Part shown: positions 1 to 11,700 of the stretch, piece by piece
Layout: each line of letters opens with the position of its first letter
Position numbering within the stretch: the first letter of the stretch is position 1
Source of the DNA: Quercus robur
Lineage: Eukaryota > Streptophyta > Magnoliopsida > Fagales > Fagaceae
Direction: 5' to 3'
Length of the DNA: 64,000 nucleotides
Assembly (NCBI RefSeq): GCF_932294415.1
Contig: NC_065536.1
Span: forward strand, 50,096,354 to 50,160,353
The notes under the pieces: generated by a model
What the model saw: only the letters and a program-made list of their open reading frames with translations
Told to the model about the DNA's origin: nothing
Database searches by the model: none
Made by a program: the position numbers and the translations under genes

Positions 1-623
1 TTCTCATGTTAAGCCACATCAATAGCCACATCTCTCTCCCTCTCTCTCTCTCATTTTTAACTTTTTTCCTTCTTGTTAATCCCCAAACTATTGTTACACA
101 TTTCCTAACATTTTTAATCAATTTTACCTTTTCATCTTCCTACTGCTATCTACCTTAAATATCACTCTTCTTCTATTCCTTTATCTTCCTCTATTTTTGC
201 TTATTCTTATTCTCATCTTTTTACTATAAATTTGTAATTCTCTCACTTTCTATGCATAGCTTTCCCAATTCCCACACAAAAAAATAAAAAATAAAAAATT
301 CTCTCTATCTCTCTTCTTTTTTTTTTTTTCTTTTTTTCTTTTTTTTTTTTTTTCCATTTCTTGGTTATTTATTTATTTATTTATCTTGCACCTCTATGTT
401 ATGTTTATTAACTTTTGTATTCTTTAGAACTCTACTTTGAGTTGATAATACATGTTATCCTATCGTATTATAAAAATAGTATATACGAATATAGTATTAT
501 TCTATTACATAGCATTAATTGGGTGTTTGTTAGTTATTATAAATCTTTTAACCCCTTTTCTCCTCATATAATTTTCTATAATTTTTTTATTATTTCTCAC
601 ATTCTTTTCTTTTTTTTAATGAT

Positions 624-681
<58 letters not shown>

Positions 682-787
682 TTTTTATTATTTCCTTGCC
701 ACTCTACTTTAGGTTGATGAAACATTGTATTTTTTTTTATAACTCTATTTTAGGTTAATATATTTTGGTGTTATATTTTTGAGTTCC
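1..787. other. Gene-free AT/CT-rich stretch
   Basis: No gene seen. It is pyrimidine-rich, with T-runs at about 317-353 and a (TC)n microsatellite at about 629-678. The forward ORF across the microsatellite is low-complexity. The part from about 90 to 290 is a diverged inverted copy of 17400-17640. A short motif (actctacttt-aggttgat) recurs near 428, 702 and 741. Confidence 0.7.
629..678. repeat. (TC)n microsatellite
   Basis: About 25 uninterrupted TC dinucleotides read directly. Other simple repeats in the window: (AG)n near 20262-20296, (CT)n near 23448-23478, (AG)n near 26092-26115, (AT)n near 43449-43470 and 53310-53331, and poly(A) near 3969-4009. Confidence 0.95.
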
Positions 788-3000
788 CTAATACAAGTTA
801 TCATGCCCCAAACCCCAAATGGTCCAAAGCATGAGAAAGACGTCTCAAAGTACCTGTAGATTTTTCCTTTTTGACAATCCAACCCACATAAATCATATCA
901 AGTACCAACATCAAGAATTATCATAATAATTCCATTGAATATACTCTTTAAATAAGTCAGAGCTCTAAGCAATAATTACAAGAACCACTAGCCACAAAAT
1001 AATAGAGGTCTGAATAAATAATTACATATCATCAGCTTGTCCCATCAGTGGGAATAACGTCATAACCACTATAATATACAAAAAAATAAGTCAAGCCTAT
1101 TTTAAGATGTACATCATCTAATATCTCCATTACAAAAGTTCATCCTCCATCAGTAGTTAGTCTAACTACTGTTATCCACCAAAAAGCTGTCTCAAAAGAT
1201 TGTTGCTTACTCTGAAAAGTTTATAAAATAATGGGATGAGACAGAGCCCATTAAGTAACATATTTAATAGGGGTGGGGGAAATGCAAGTTCCATTTTCAA
1301 TGATAGTATTATGATATGACAAGAATAATTGAATAATGAAATACAAAATTTCTCAAAGTAAATACCTTGAAACTATATACTAGAATCTATGAGCACCAAT
1401 AATATAATTTCCAAAGGCATAATATTTAACATAAGATAAATTATCACAAATATACCACACTACCACATAGACCGGTCAGGGGATCCAATTCACAACTGGC
1501 ATGATATTGTCCTCTCTGATATACAGACTCTTGGCCCCATGGACAACAGCCTCACCCATACCCTCAAGATTTTTCTCTCCCCCCATGGGCAGCAAAGAGA
1601 GCGTGTCAAATAGGACCTCTCTTGCATGTGGTCTCTTGGCCCCATAGGCAGCAGCCTCACCTACTCACAATTAAGGAACCTCTTCCCCCCATGGGTAGTA
1701 GGGAAGAACGTGTCGTCCAAAGTGAAAGGGCACTGACTTGGATTTGATTTCGTTATCACAAAGACTACGAAAACCAAATCGGGTGATCACCGGGAAATCA
1801 CACATGGCATGGTGTTAAAACCACATAAGCTCACAGGTTATATTACTTTGAAACACATAGTTCATATCCAAGTAGTTTCAAAAAAACCTCAAATAATTTA
1901 ACTTCTACAAAGTTTGTAAGGTTTTCAACTTCATTCTTGTCAAGAGATTTTCTATCAGTTCCATGGGTAGTTTCCAAAAGTGTGTCTAGCCCAAAAACAT
2001 CATTTATGCAATATGTTTATTTTTCAAAAATTTCATTAAAAAGCTACTTACCTCGCAACCGCAAAAGCCTAATTCTCCAAGCTCCAAGGAGATTAGCTAG
2101 AACCTAAACAATATCAAGTAAACTATCACAATAAGAATAGAGCTTGAAATTGTATCTAAATACAATTTAGGAATTGCCAAATGAGCACTTAATTAGGCAA
2201 GCCTAGTATTTAACCTCATCAATAATAATATATCCCACTTCCAAAGTTTCTCATCAAATTGATTCACAAGGCATAAACTCCAATTTATAAAGTTGATCTC
2301 ATTTAATATCATCTCCAACATTATGACTAGCTTCCCTAAAATTTACACTACATCATCAAAAGACCTATGAAAGAAAAATCAAAATATCCTCCAAGACAAG
2401 AAATTTTGGACATCAACTAACTCCAAATAAACCCAATGGCAATGGAAAAAAATTAGATTTACCAACCATCACATGTTATAACTCAAAACCCCTAAATTTT
2501 CCACCATAAATAAACCTTAGGTAGTCATCATTAGCACAAAACATATACCCACTCATCAATACAAAACCCATACATACAAACACATAAATATCACTGTTAA
2601 TGCTCATAAATCACATGGGTATCATTATTAAAGTTTAGATAAAAATAACCTCAAGCAAAAGTGTAAAACCCACCAAAAAGATTAGAAAATTTTACCTCAA
2701 AAAAAGGATGTAAAGGTGTTTATGGGTTCACAAGAATTTTCCGGTGATCTTGCTAGAAAATGATGGTGGAAATGGTGGTGGTATTACCAATGAGAGGATA
2801 TAAGAGTAGTGAGGAGTGTATGTGAGAAAACAAAAAAATGAAAAGAAAGGAAGAGTGAGCCGGCCAAAGAGTAAAGGGATGAGTGAAAATGAGTGGTGGG
2901 TAGTGGGGTTAGGTGGGGCACGTGTGGTCCACTAAAAATTTGACCTTACACTTTTTTTTTCTTTTTCTTTTCTTTTTCTTTTTTTTTACTGTCTGGGACG
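788..3000. other. Uncharacterised non-coding repeat-like region
   Basis: No ORF or recognisable domain. Inside it, about 1528-1612 and 1628-1715 are an imperfect direct duplication of roughly 100 bp, each with a ttggcccca(t)-gg-ca-cagcctcacc core and a second ccccatggg-agyag block. Read on the minus strand, 2700-2940 has the look of a CT-rich leader. The base composition is less AT-rich than the flanks. It could be the non-coding part of a retroelement, but I see no LTR ends. Confidence 0.4.
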
Positions 3001-3964
3001 TTAAACAAGTAGTCTCTTCCCTCTTAAAACTTTGGTTTGATTTTTGTTTGAGTTAAAACTTAGCTATTTTGGAAGTGAAAATTTGAGTTTATATCAAAAC
3101 ATAATATTGGTTATGCATTTGAATGCATCTATCAATTATTTGATAAATATTAAAAAGTAATTTTGTTATGAGTTTCGATTATCATGGTAATCTCCTTTAA
3201 AAGAATGAGTAATTTGAGTAATTTATTTGAAACTTAAAAAATTTAGTTGTACAGAAAAAAAAAATGGAAAAACATAGCACACTATAACATAATTCCAAAG
3301 AATATGGACCAGCTCATAAATGAATAATATTAATCAAACACTACACCAAACAAATAGAATGATATATTGGTAGGGATAGAAAGATGAAAAATAATTTTAG
3401 AAATTGTTTAATTTTTATAGAAAACAAATTATCTTTAACAAATTTTAAAAGAAAAAAAAAATTATACATTATACTACAATTACTAAATAATTATCTATTC
3501 TCACGCATTGCATGGGTCTACAGCTGGTTAAGATTAATTTGAGAACTAATTTGATGTAGATTGAAGCTATAGTGTTAATGTCAAACTATTCCACAGAAGC
3601 TTGTCACTCGTGTTGGAATAACTTGAGTTTCTCACGAGGCTGCACTACTTTTGGTTTTTTTAGAAAGGAGTAATTAGATGAAAAATAGACTATTTTCTCC
3701 CATGTATTTGGATCAATGTCCCTAAATCCTACAAGAACCAAATTCTACATTTAGCATTACCAAAATTAGGAAGAAAAAGAAAACCCCCAATCATGTTTTG
3801 AGATTTTCTATTTCTTTGTGACACACAAACCCATCAAATTTTTGAGGCAGATCTATTATTATCTATTGCACTGCAAGATCTAATTGTTAACACATAATAA
3901 GAAACAATGTGCTAAACATAGTATTTATGACTATCAAAGCCAAACAAAAATTGAGAAAGGTCCC

Positions 3965-4011
<47 letters not shown>

Positions 4012-4048
4012 ATTGAATTTAAATATATATATATATATATATATATAT
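3001..4048. other. AT-rich intergenic stretch ending in poly(A) and (AT)n
   Basis: No gene seen. A poly(A) run of about 40 bases lies at about 3969-4009, and an (AT)n tract at 4023-4048 is the target into which the Tat element inserted; the same tract resumes at 15593. Confidence 0.7.
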
Positions 4049-4870
4049 TGTAAGGTCGCAATTTGGGTCCCTAGCCCAAGCCCAAGTGATGGATAAACTT
4101 AGGCTCAAAAAGCCCAATACAATAAATTTGTAGAGAGTGGGTTGGAAAACTGAGCTTTAATAAGTTGGACAACAAGTAAAATGGATTCAGATGACAAAAA
4201 AAGGAAGATAGATTGATTTAAACTAAAGAAAATCATCATCAGCAAAGTCCAAGGAGATTAGTTCTTATATATTTCTCTCAAGTTGGATTACAGACTCAGT
4301 TCTTGACTGCTACAGTGTTTTTCTCTTAATTTCTCTATCCCCTTCTCTCAGGGTATCTCTTCCATTTTATATTATCTTCACCTTTCATCTCCACCTTTCA
4401 CGTGCAGATTAGATTGTTGGTGTTGATTCTTGTCCCATCAGCATCTTCCTAAAGTCTTTGGGTAGTAGTTGTAAGGTTGAAAGTTACTTTTCAGGTATCA
4501 CTTCATCATTAATGCGGCCAGAGAGTTAGCTGCAGAGCATTTAATGCGGTGGTAACAGCTTTCTCTTTAGATGTTTCATGACTTTCCCCTGTCCTATTCC
4601 TTCCTGATACTTATCCTCATCCATGGAATGATCCAGAACGTTTTCTCTTGATGGCAAACCATACCCTCCGACCTCGGCTTTTCTCATCTAAGGAGGGATT
4701 CTTCTTCAAACCACCTTTCTGGATGGTTTTAATCGGATTTCACTTCTTCAATTACTAACACGAATCCTCATGAAAGTATTTATCTGTCCTCGAATTGTTT
4801 AATGTCCTCGAATTGGGCCCCTAGCCTAATATATACATAAATATAGGCTCCTAGGCCTATCACCCCTACA
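4049..4870 (-). repeat. Left LTR (3' LTR of the Tat element)
   Basis: 822 bp, TG...CA termini, matching 14795-15592 along its length. It has a few indels: an extra agccca copy near its left end and about 18 extra bases around 4800 with a repeated tgtcctcgaattg. Because the element reads on the minus strand this is the downstream LTR. The adjacent minus-strand purine-rich stretch at about 4871-4882 is the expected polypurine tract position. Confidence 0.93.
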
Positions 4871-5148
4871 ATAGCCCCTCGAGATTCTTCTTTCTGGCTC
4901 CTCTAGAAGAAATGAGGATTTCGATGTAATGATAATTCCTTCGCGCCCATTTAACATCACCTCTGATGGTACAGATGCCTTTTTTAACTGCCCAAGGCCC
5001 ACTCCTGACGCTTCGGCATATGAGACTTGCCCTCATTAAATTTTTACGACTCCATGTTCCCCACGTTCTACAGTGTGATGCGATCCAACGACTGAGGATT
5101 TTACTAGAACCTGGGTGAGAATTTTCTCGCTTATAACTTTCTTTTTGA

Positions 5149-5156
5149 TATAAATA
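5149..5156 (+). promoter_or_regulatory. Candidate TATA box for the antisense extra ORF
   Basis: TATAAATA on the plus strand, about 260 bases before the extra ORF's start codon at 5415 and just inside the left LTR. The position is suitable for an independent plus-strand transcript running against the element's own genes. This is inferred from motif and spacing only. Confidence 0.4.
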
Positions 5157-5414
5157 CTGCCTGAATCAACCACTCATCTCATTTTAGCATTCATTTCACT
5201 TTAACGCTTATACATTGAACCTGCGAACTTATCCAACTTACTCGTGCCCTCTCAAATACCAAGAGCCTGTTCGAGAAGAATTTTCTTCTTTCTGTAAGTC
5301 TTCATAAACCTTTTCACTTTATTTTTTCACATACTTTTCTTTCCTTTACGTCATTTCCTCCTCAACTCCTCTTATTTCTCTCAATCTTCTTAGTTCCTCC
5401 AAACCTTCTTAGGA

Positions 5415-7990
5415 ATGGATAGATTCGCCAATTTGGTAGACTCCAAGGAGGGAATAGAGAGTTTTAGAGCTCTGTACAGGATCCCGCCAGGAATGTTTAT
5501 TAGGTATTGTAAGGAGGGAGAGTGGCATGAAAAAAGGCAAGAGGGAGAAGTGGTAATCCCAATGATTGCCTTTATAGACGGTGGGATGAGGATTCCCATG
5601 GGCACTGTCACCAAGGACTATCTTAGGGCTTATAGGTTAGCTCCCACCCAATGTGCCCCAAACATGTTCAGAATCTTAGGGAGTGTAGACGCCCTTAATG
5701 AAAAAATAAGTTTAGGGCTAACCCACCACGATGTCAACTGGATTTACAATCTCCACCATCTAAAGGGGCAGGGGTACTACCTAAAATCTAGGTACCCTAA
5801 GGTTAGGCTCATCTAGTGCCTCTCCGACTCCAACAAGGGCCTAAACAAGGACTTCTTGATCGTGTCAGGGGAATGGCACGATGGCATCCCCTACCCAACG
5901 AGAGAGGGGAAACTAGGTGGGGTCTTAGGTCTAAGTTAAATATTTGTATTTGAGTTTTCTTTTGGCTCGTTCTGCTTTTTGCTAACTATGTCTTTCTGTT
6001 TTTCCCCATGGTTTTGCAGAGAAGAACGCTGTTGTGCCTAACTTTAACCTTGTCAATCAAACAAGCCTAGATAAAATACTTAAGGCCGAGGTGTTTGTCC
6101 ATAGTGACGGCTAGCTCAGAGCAGCATATCTCATTCTCAACTACACCCCTATATCCAAAAGCTACCAGGCGCCGAAGTGCGTCATCAAAGCTAAGGACCC
6201 TCGTCTACATTGGATAAGCGTAGCTGCCCCAAGTTTTCTTATCACTAGTCCGATCCTAGAAGGCACGCTCACCACCGATCCCATACCTGAAGGCATACCA
6301 AAGGTAGCCTTACCACCACAGTGTACAACCGGAGTGGTGACTTTTTCTCACCCTGCCATCATAGAAGAAGAAGAAAAAGAAGAAGAAGTAGTTGAAGTAT
6401 CTAACTCCAAGGACGAGTTTGAAGTCTTCAATCAACCTTTGTCCCTAGAAGCTTCAACTGGTGACCTCGGCCATCCTTCCCCAGTCCAATCCAACTACAA
6501 CCAAGAAGCTGCCAGCATTTTGGACGATATGGGAATACAACACAAACAGAGGTCCACTCTCCAAGAACTGCTAGAGTCCCAACCAAGGAGGGACGTGCTT
6601 GGGAAGGCAACCCAGACTAAGCTTCTCACTCCTCCACCTACCCAGCCCCTCTGACATGAACCTGTCGACCTCAAAAGGAAAAAGGAGCAGAAGGGTAAGG
6701 AGGTGGTGAAAGGAGGACAAACCCACCCTTCCTAAGAGGATGAGGCCCAAAGAGGGGCCAAATAAGCTAGGGTAGGGCAAAAGGGCGCCGACCAGAAGAG
6801 TGATTCTCAAGTCGCACCTCCATCCTAGACCCCCACCCCAATGTTGGATGGGGCTCCTCTACCCGCTAATGCCTCCATCAGGGATTTCTGAGGAAGGAAG
6901 GTTGGTTATGTGATCGATGCGGTGGAGCAGGCACTGCTACTCCCTAAAGATATGACCAATCTAAGGTCCCTAAGGAGGCACGAGGTTTTCCTTAGTCTAA
7001 AAAGGGACCTCGCAATGGTAAGTCTCTCCATTTTGTTTTTTTTTTTCTTTTTTTTTTACAAGTTTCCTCCCCTTTCTTCCTTTTACTATTTCTCTTTATT
7101 TACCTTTACCAGGTTTCTTTCCTCGGCAGGCCGTTCAAGCCACAATCCGGGCAAAGGAGATAACCAATTTTTGCCACTGCCAAATGAAGGAAGAAGAAAG
7201 GAGGCGCAATGCCGCTGTGGAGGCCTTCAATCTGGCTAAAAAAAGAATAAGTGAGATGAAGAATAAACTATTTGAGGTGGAGAGGGACAAAAAGAGCGCA
7301 GAGGCCGCCTTGGACAATGCTGAGAGGCAAGTTGAAGGCCAATGGGTGCTCCTTCGCAATGCCGAGGATCAGCTGGCCGCCTCCAAAGGACAGATCGCCG
7401 CTTTAAAGAAGAAATTGGAAAAGGCAGAGAAGGCAAGGGACCAAGTCGAGCAAGAAGGCTATGATGTGGGGGTAGCAGAGACCGAGGAGGCCCTCAGGGC
7501 CGAAGTCTCGGGGGTATGTAGAAACTACTGCCTTCAAGTGTGGAATGAGGCCCTCAACCAGGCTGGGGTTGAGGCCTCTTCTGCCCTTAGGAGAGCAGAG
7601 AGTGTATACTACCCTTCTGCTATCCGCGCACCTGGCCCAGCCAATTCCAAGGCTGACACCTCCTCCGAGGTGGCAGAACTTGGGAAGGGCAGCCCGGCCA
7701 AGACCCTTCCTTCTTCTAGCAGGCTGTCCGAAGAGGCTCAATAGTAGGGGGTTGTTGAAAAATAAGCTGATGCTAACAAGGAAGTGACCCCTGATGCCAC
7801 CAAACCCCCAGTTGTTCCTCAAGATTCATCTAAAGAGAAAGGGGTGCCTTCTACAATGGAGATAATTCTAGCAACTCTCCCATTGCCTGCCTAGAGTGAC
7901 CTTAAGAGCAAAGATTTAGGATCTTCAGAGGCAGCGCTCTCCCAAACTACCAAGGGTCCACCAAAAGAGAAAATTGTAATTAAGAAGAAG
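5415..7990 (+). pseudogene. Tat-element extra ORF in antisense (aORF), degenerate and intron-containing
   Basis: A gene-like unit running opposite to gag-pol. Exon 1 starts at the ATG at 5415 and encodes a soluble N-terminal domain containing IPM-FIDGGMRIPMG and RLAPTQ-PN-FRILG, which resembles the putative gypsy-type transposon domain found in plant Tat extra ORFs. An in-frame TAG at 5816 interrupts it. Reading continues past an apparent intron (acceptor ttttgcag near 6020), meets another TAG near 6112, and passes an acidic segment (about 6360-6420). A clear intron lies at 7018-7129 (GTAAGT...GGCAG); joining across it keeps frame into a coiled-coil exon (7130-7744) rich in Lys, Glu and Ala. 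The function of such extra ORFs is unknown. It is a pseudogene because of the internal stops. A diverged second copy lies at 44544-47410. Confidence 0.8.
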
Positions 7991-8559
7991 TAGTTTAGAA
8001 TGTAGTTCTCTTTTTTTTCTTTTTTTTTTTCTTTTTTTTTAAACTAATGTCTTTATTTGCAAAGTTTGTAACGAAGTTAACCTTTTGTAACTAATTTTCC
8101 TTTTTCTAAGGCTTGATCTTAATGAAAATTGTAAGTCTTTCTTTCATACTTGTGACATTCATATTGATCCAAACATGACTTCTGTTTCAGTTAACACTTA
8201 ACAAATGTGGTGATGAAGTATAACTCTGCTTATTAATTTGCATAAGTGGCAACATAGTTGTCACACATCATATGACCAGTATCAAGACATGCTAGATTTA
8301 CTAAGTCCACCACCTCGGCAAAGTATGGCTTCAATTTTAAGAAAATACACATTGATGTAGTATACATACATGTTTAACTCTACTCAATCCTCCATTCATT
8401 AGTAGATTTAATGGACTAGAAGAGCAAGTAATTCTCAAACAGACATAGATATTCCTGCAAATGCTTCAAGTGATGCTTATAAGCATGTTACTAAAGTGAG
8501 GATCTCTGCCATTTAGAATGGCAGATTCTATTTGACATTCAAATAATCAACAGAAAGCA

Positions 8560-9375
8560 CTAATTTACCTCAAGCATGTGGTCCGAGGATCCATGAAGGA
8601 CAAAGGCTCTGTTTGATACTTAGCAGAATGATTAAAAGATATCAATTTACCCAAAGTATGTGGTCTGAAGAGTCAAGCATGACCAAGGTTTTGGTTGATA
8701 CTTAGGAAAATGTTACGAAGTGTTATTTTACCCAAAGTAGATGGTCCGAGAAACTAGACATAACTAAGGTTTTTTTTAACACTTAGAAAAAGAGCTTAAA
8801 ATATCAATTTACCCAAGGTTTGTGGTTCGAGGAGCCAAGCATGACTGATGTTCTGTTTGATACTTAGAAAAATAATAGAAAGTATCAATTTACCTAAATC
8901 TTGTGGTTTAAGGAGTCAGGCATAGCTAAGGTTCTGTTTAACACTTAGGTAGATATCAAGAAGTATTAATTTACCCAAAGCATGTGATCCGAGGAGCCAA
9001 GCATAGCTAAGGTTCTGTTTAATACTTAGATAGATGTCAGGAAGTATTAATTTACCCAAAGCATGTGGTCTGAGGAGCCAGGCATAGCTAATGTTCTGTT
9101 TAATACTCAGATAGATGTTGTGAAGTATTAATTTACCCAAAACTTGTGGTTCGAGGAGCCAGGTATAATTAAGGTTCTGTTTAATACTTAAATAGATGTT
9201 ATGAAGTATTAATTTACCCAAAACATGTGGTTCGAGGATCCAGACATACCTAAGGTTCTGCTTAATACTTAGCAAAATAAATAAAAATATCAATTTACCC
9301 AAGGTATGTGATCAGATGAACTAGGCATGACTAAGGTTCTGTTTGATATTCAAACCAATAGTAGAACACATGACG
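8560..9375. repeat. 81-bp tandem array, about ten units
   Basis: A conserved ttaccc anchor recurs at 8568, 8650, 8731, 8812, 8893, 8974, 9055, 9136, 9217 and 9298, giving one step of 82 and then eight steps of exactly 81 bp. Units are roughly 80-90% alike. It lies between the integrase end and the antisense extra ORF of the Tat element. Tandem repeats in this variable 3' region are known in Tat/Ogre-type elements and are thought to seed satellite DNA. Since 81 is divisible by three, the minus strand stays open across five units (8916-9302) as a 27-residue repeat; I regard this as a consequence of the period and not as a proven protein. Confidence 0.95.
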
Positions 9376-9434
9376 CATAATATAATGAACCAAAATATGG
9401 TAAAGAAAGCTTTCATTAATAATAATACCTTCTC

Positions 9435-10728
9435 AAGTTGTTTACATTCTAGGGGCGGGGTACAACTTTTTCATCTAGATCTTTAAGATAATATGCACAT
9501 ATTCCAGTCACTGATGTGATACGATATGACCCTTCCCAGTTGGATCCCAATTTTCCCCATACTAGGTTCTTTACAGTTCCCAAAACCTTTCTAAAGACCA
9601 AGTCCCCAGGTGCTAGCGGCCTTAACTTTACATCTGAATCATACCCTTACTTGAGCTTGTGTTGGTAGTATGCCAGCTGAACTATAACATTTTCTCTTCG
9701 CTCTTCAATCAAATCTAAACTCTTCTCCAATAGCCCATCATTATTGCTCGGAGTAAAAGAGCTTGTTCTCAGCATTGGAAATCTTATTTTTAGAGGAATT
9801 ACAGTCTCAGCCCCATAAGTCATCGAAAAAAGGGTCTCCCCAGTGGACCTTTGAGGTGTAGTCCGATATGTCCAAAGGACGTGTGGCAACTCTTCCATCC
9901 ACTTTCCATTTGCGTCATCCAACCTCTTTTTCAGCCCACTCACTATGACCTTATTAACAACCTTGGCCTGTCCATTCTCCTGTGGATATGCGGGGGTGGA
10001 ATATTTATTTGTTATGCCCAGGTCACAACAATATCTCCTGAAGGTTTTGCTATCAAATTGAAGACCATTGTCCGAGATGAGTGTACGAGGGATTCCAAAC
10101 CGAGTGACAATATTTTTCCAAATAAATCTCTTGGCATCCATATCTCTGATATTTGCTAGTGGTTCAGCTTCGACCCATTTGATGAAATAATCTGTGCCGA
10201 CCAGCAACCATCTCTTATTCCCTACTGCCTTAGGAAAAGGCCTTACAATATCCAAACCCCATTGAGCAAAAGGCCAAGAACTGGACAGGGGATTAAGGAC
10301 TCCTCCAGGTTGATGAATGTTTGGAGTAAATTTTTGGAATTGATCGCACTTCTTCACATACTCTTGTACTTCCCTCTACATATTTAGCCACCAATATCCT
10401 TGAGAAGGGCCCTATGAGACAAAGATCTGCCCCCTGTATGATTTCCACAAATCCCTTCATGTAATTCTTCTAGGAGTAGCTCAACTGCTTCAGGGTGTAT
10501 GCACAGCAGATATGGTCTAGAAAAATAGCGTTTATATAACTTTCGGTTCTTAGACAGCCAAAATCGAGGAGCCTTCCTCCGTACCTTGTCAGCCTCAGAC
10601 TTACTCTCGAGCAAGACATTTTCCTTAAGGAATAGCATAATAGAGTCCATCCAGCTAGGACCTACCCTTATTTGATGAATATGAACCCCATCTCCCCCTA
10701 CCTTAGTAGGTTTACACAAGTCTTCCAC
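9435..10728 (-). pseudogene. Tat integrase, inactivated
   Basis: Covers the zinc-binding N-terminus, the catalytic core and the C-terminal domain with the VPRPWNVNNL-type ending. The zinc region shows HEGICGNH and then KKCDQF, where the second Cys of the CxxC pair is Phe. The core ORF (9647-10357, 236 codons) has the first Asp in GLDIV (residue 36) and the second in SDNGLQF (96), but the third acidic residue, expected 35 residues later in the GQAE motif, is Lys (residue 132, codon 9962-9964). A frameshift and a TAG near 10370-10390 separate the zinc region from the core, and another stop lies near 9650. The enzyme would insert cDNA into the genome if intact; this copy cannot. Confidence 0.93.
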
Positions 10729-10812
10729 AAGGATTACCTGAGGTAAACTTTGTGCCGATGAGGTTGCCTACGTGACAAGAGAGTCAGCATGTGTATTTCT
10801 ACTTCTAGGGAT

Positions 10813-11230
10813 TTACGATAAATTAAAAGACCCAAATCTAGACTGTAAGTGTCTAACTTGGTTCAAATATTCCTGCATTTTAAGATCTCTGGCTTCCAAC
10901 TCTCCCTGAACTTGGCCCACAACCAGCCTTGAATCAGAGAATATCTCCACTGCTTTTCCACCCATTTTCTGAACCATGTTCATCCCTACCAATAGAACTT
11001 CATACTCAGCCTCATTATTTGTGGCCGAGAATCCCAATCTCAAGAATTTCTCAATTATGATCCTCTTGGGAGATATCAGAACTAACCTCACTCCAGATCC
11101 CTTGTGGTATGCTACACCATCAACTTATACCTTCCAAGACAAAGGTTCTTGTAAGGAGATTGGGCCAACTGATTTTTCATCTATGTTCTGCTTCTTTAGT
11201 CCCTCTTCTAATAGAGTTTCAGCAAACTCG
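10813..11230 (-). pseudogene. Second, archaeal-type RNase H domain of the Tat element
   Basis: Contains VDGVAYHKGSGV, then NNEAEYE and SDSRLVVGQVQGE, the Asp-Glu-Asp pattern of the additional RNase H domain that marks Tat-lineage Ty3/gypsy elements. A stop lies just before the VDG motif (SWKV-stop-VDG, near 11128), and the region is separated from the first RNase H by the TAG at about 11310. The domain would degrade RNA in RNA:DNA hybrids during reverse transcription. The order RT, RNase H, aRNH, IN is what I used to place the element in Tat. Confidence 0.88.
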
Positions 11231-11310
11231 GCTACTAGATCAACGAGGACCTGACCCTTGACAGAGGTGCAAGGCATGTACTTGATATTAAAAGCCCCTA
11301 GGATCGTACC

Positions 11311-11700
11311 CTACTTTGCAATCCTCCCTATATAATCAGCACTCCGAAGTAGAAATCTAAGCATGAGTTGGGTTAGGACAACAACTATGTGTGACTGAGA
11401 GTAATGGGGGAGCTTACGCGTAGCATGCACCACTGCCAAAATAGTCTTCTCCATTGGTAGGTAGCGGACCTCAGTCTCATGTAGTGACTTGCTTACATAA
11501 TAAACTGGCCTCTGTACACCACTATCAACCCGTACAAGCACCAGGCTTACTGCATGGGAAGCCACAACAATGTAAGCAAACAAAACCTTATCCACCTCGA
11601 GCCTGGACATAATGGGTGGCCGAGATAAGTATTCCTTTAACTGTTGGAAAGCCAAGGCACACTCATCGGTCCATTCAAATCCTGTCAACTTGTTCAACAA
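11311..11700 (-). pseudogene. Ty3/gypsy RNase H domain
   Basis: A 129-codon open segment downstream of RT on the minus strand, with the RPVYYVSKSL and YLPMEKT-LAVVHATRKL-HY motifs typical of Ty3/gypsy RNase H following the RT connection region. A TAG at about 11701 separates it from RT, and one at about 11310 truncates it. It works with RT in making element cDNA. Confidence 0.9.

Noticed and set aside
415-717. 100-residue plus-strand ORF
   Set aside because: Runs through AT-rich DNA and a TC microsatellite (poly Leu-Ser tail); no start context or domain.
6428-7822. Minus-strand ORFs under the Tat extra ORF
   Set aside because: Shadows of the plus-strand coiled-coil coding sequence.
8916-9302. 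128-residue repeat protein
   Set aside because: Open only because the tandem period is a multiple of three; it lacks an upstream start of its own and lies in a non-coding part of the element.
8560-9375. CRISPR-like array
   Set aside because: Repeats are contiguous 81-bp units without unique spacers, in a plant retrotransposon.
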